Part shown: positions 5,542 to 6,347 of the stretch, in pieces | Layout: every line of letters starts with the position of its first letter | Numbering within the stretch: the stretch's first letter is position 1 | NCBI GenBank assembly: GCA_023427705.1 | Contig: JAEZAL010000296.1 | Location: 1 to 6,347 of the forward strand | Direction: 5' to 3' | Source of the DNA: Bacillota bacterium | GTDB taxonomy: Bacteria; Bacillota; Clostridia; Clostridiales; Clostridiaceae | Length of the DNA stretch: 6,347 bases | Translations under genes and position numbers: made by a program | Notes under the pieces: model-generated | Seen by the model: the letters and a program-made list of their open reading frames with translations, nothing else | Database searches by the model: none | What the model was told of the DNA's origin: nothing

Positions 5542-6347
5542 ATGGTACAAGAAAAATTAAAAGATAATATTTATTGGGTAGGAGTTAAAGATCCTGATTT
5601 AAAAGTTTTTGATATAATAATGGAAACTAAAAAAGGAACAACGTATAATTCCTATGTAATTAATGATGAAAAAGTTGCACTAGTAGATACGGTTAAAACT
5701 GGCTATTATGACGAATTTAAAGAAAATTTGTTATCAGTTATAGGAGATAAAAAAATTGATTATATTATAGTTCAGCACACAGAATTAGATCATAGTGGTT
5801 CTTTGATTAAATTAATAAATGATTATCCAGAAGCAGAGATAGTTGGATCAAAGGCTGCCATAACATATTTAAAAAATATTTTAAATAAAGAATTTAGTTA
5901 TATTGAAGCTACAAAAGAAATTAATCTGGGTGAAACTACTCTTGAATTTATTACAGCACCAAATTTACATTGGCCAGATACAATTTTTACTTATGTAAAA
6001 GAAAGAAAATTATTATTTACATGTGATTTTACAGGATCACATTATTGTCCGGAAGGTAGTATAACATCAAGCTTAAATGATGATTATTTTATTGAAATGA
6101 AATATTATTTTGACTGCATAATGGGACCATTTAAGAAATTTGTGTTAAATGGACTTGATAAAATTAAGGATTTAGATATTGAATGTATTGCAACTAGTCA
6201 TGGACCTGTCCATGTAACAAATATTGAAAAAATACTAAATCTTTATAAAGAGTGGGCAACTGAAGAAGTGGTAGATAATAAAAAGATAGAAATATTCTAT
6301 ATTTCTGCTTATGGTAATACTGAAGAAATGGCTAAGTTTTTAAAGCA
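5542..6347 (+). CDS. fprA: Class A flavodiiron protein (FprA, A-type flavoprotein), 3' end beyond the window
   Basis: A cytoplasmic enzyme that reduces O2 to water and/or NO to N2O, protecting anaerobes; electrons usually come from rubredoxin or a coenzyme F420/NADH-linked partner. The window holds 268 codons and no stop, about two thirds of the usual 400 or so residues. Residues 1-247 form the metallo-beta-lactamase-like diiron domain. Its ligands are all visible: HTELDH (H79, E81, D83, H84), H143 in NLHWPDT, D162 in TCDFTGSH and H220 in SHGP. The flavodoxin domain begins near residue 248, with the FMN-phosphate loop SAYGNTEE at 255-262, and is cut by the window edge. The ATG at 5542 has GGAGG (5530-5534) seven bases upstream and starts at the typical family N-terminus. 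The preceding inverted repeat may control it. The lack of a stop reflects the window edge, not a broken gene. The O2 versus NO preference cannot be read from the sequence. Confidence 0.95.
   Translation, partial: MVQEKLKDNIYWVGVKDPDLKVFDIIMETKKGTTYNSYVINDEKVALVDTVKTGYYDEFKENLLSVIGDKKIDYIIVQHTELDHSGSLIKLINDYPEAEIVGSKAAITYLKNILNKEFSYIEATKEINLGETTLEFITAPNLHWPDTIFTYVKERKLLFTCDFTGSHYCPEGSITSSLNDDYFIEMKYYFDCIMGPFKKFVLNGLDKIKDLDIECIATSHGPVHVTNIEKILNLYKEWATEEVVDNKKIEIFYISAYGNTEEMAKFLK

Overview
The window is very AT-rich (roughly a quarter G+C) with AGA/ATA/TTA-heavy codon use, strong AGGAGG-like ribosome binding sites and strict-anaerobe gene families (an iron-sulfur-type flavoprotein, an FprA flavodiiron protein). 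It reads as chromosomal DNA of a low-G+C Firmicute, most likely Clostridium or a close relative. I see no rRNA, tRNA, CRISPR array, insertion sequence, integrase or phage gene.

Left part (1-2255). A terminator-like hairpin (23-60) ends one base before the ribosome binding site of a flavodoxin-fold oxidoreductase with a four-cysteine [4Fe-4S]-type motif (71-826). After 36 bases comes a 411-residue protein with the aspartate motifs of class I isoprenoid synthases (863-2098). The two look like one transcription unit, a possible small isoprenoid-plus-redox operon, closed by a perfect 19-bp hairpin (2158-2203). That hairpin also lies at the end of the convergent regulator gene.

Middle part (2253-5435). 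A minus-strand regulator has a GntR-type winged helix, a helical linker and a TrkA-C/RCK_C domain, which is the layout of the c-di-AMP-responsive repressor BusR. Its start is best placed at a TTG at 2888, behind a strong ribosome binding site. Across a 252-base divergent intergenic region with recognisable promoters on both sides lies a full-length HelD, the UvrD/Rep-like ATPase that removes stalled RNA polymerase from DNA.

Right part (5436-6347). An imperfect 15-bp inverted repeat without a T-run precedes a class A flavodiiron protein (FprA) that runs off the right edge. All diiron ligands are present in the part seen. FprA scavenges O2 and/or NO in anaerobes.

No multi-gene system ties the whole window together. 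The common thread is redox and stress physiology (flavoprotein, O2/NO detoxification, osmolyte/c-di-AMP-type regulator, RNA polymerase recycling). The least explained parts are the flavoprotein/isoprenoid-synthase pair with its attenuator-like leader, and the BusR-like regulator without a transporter beside it.
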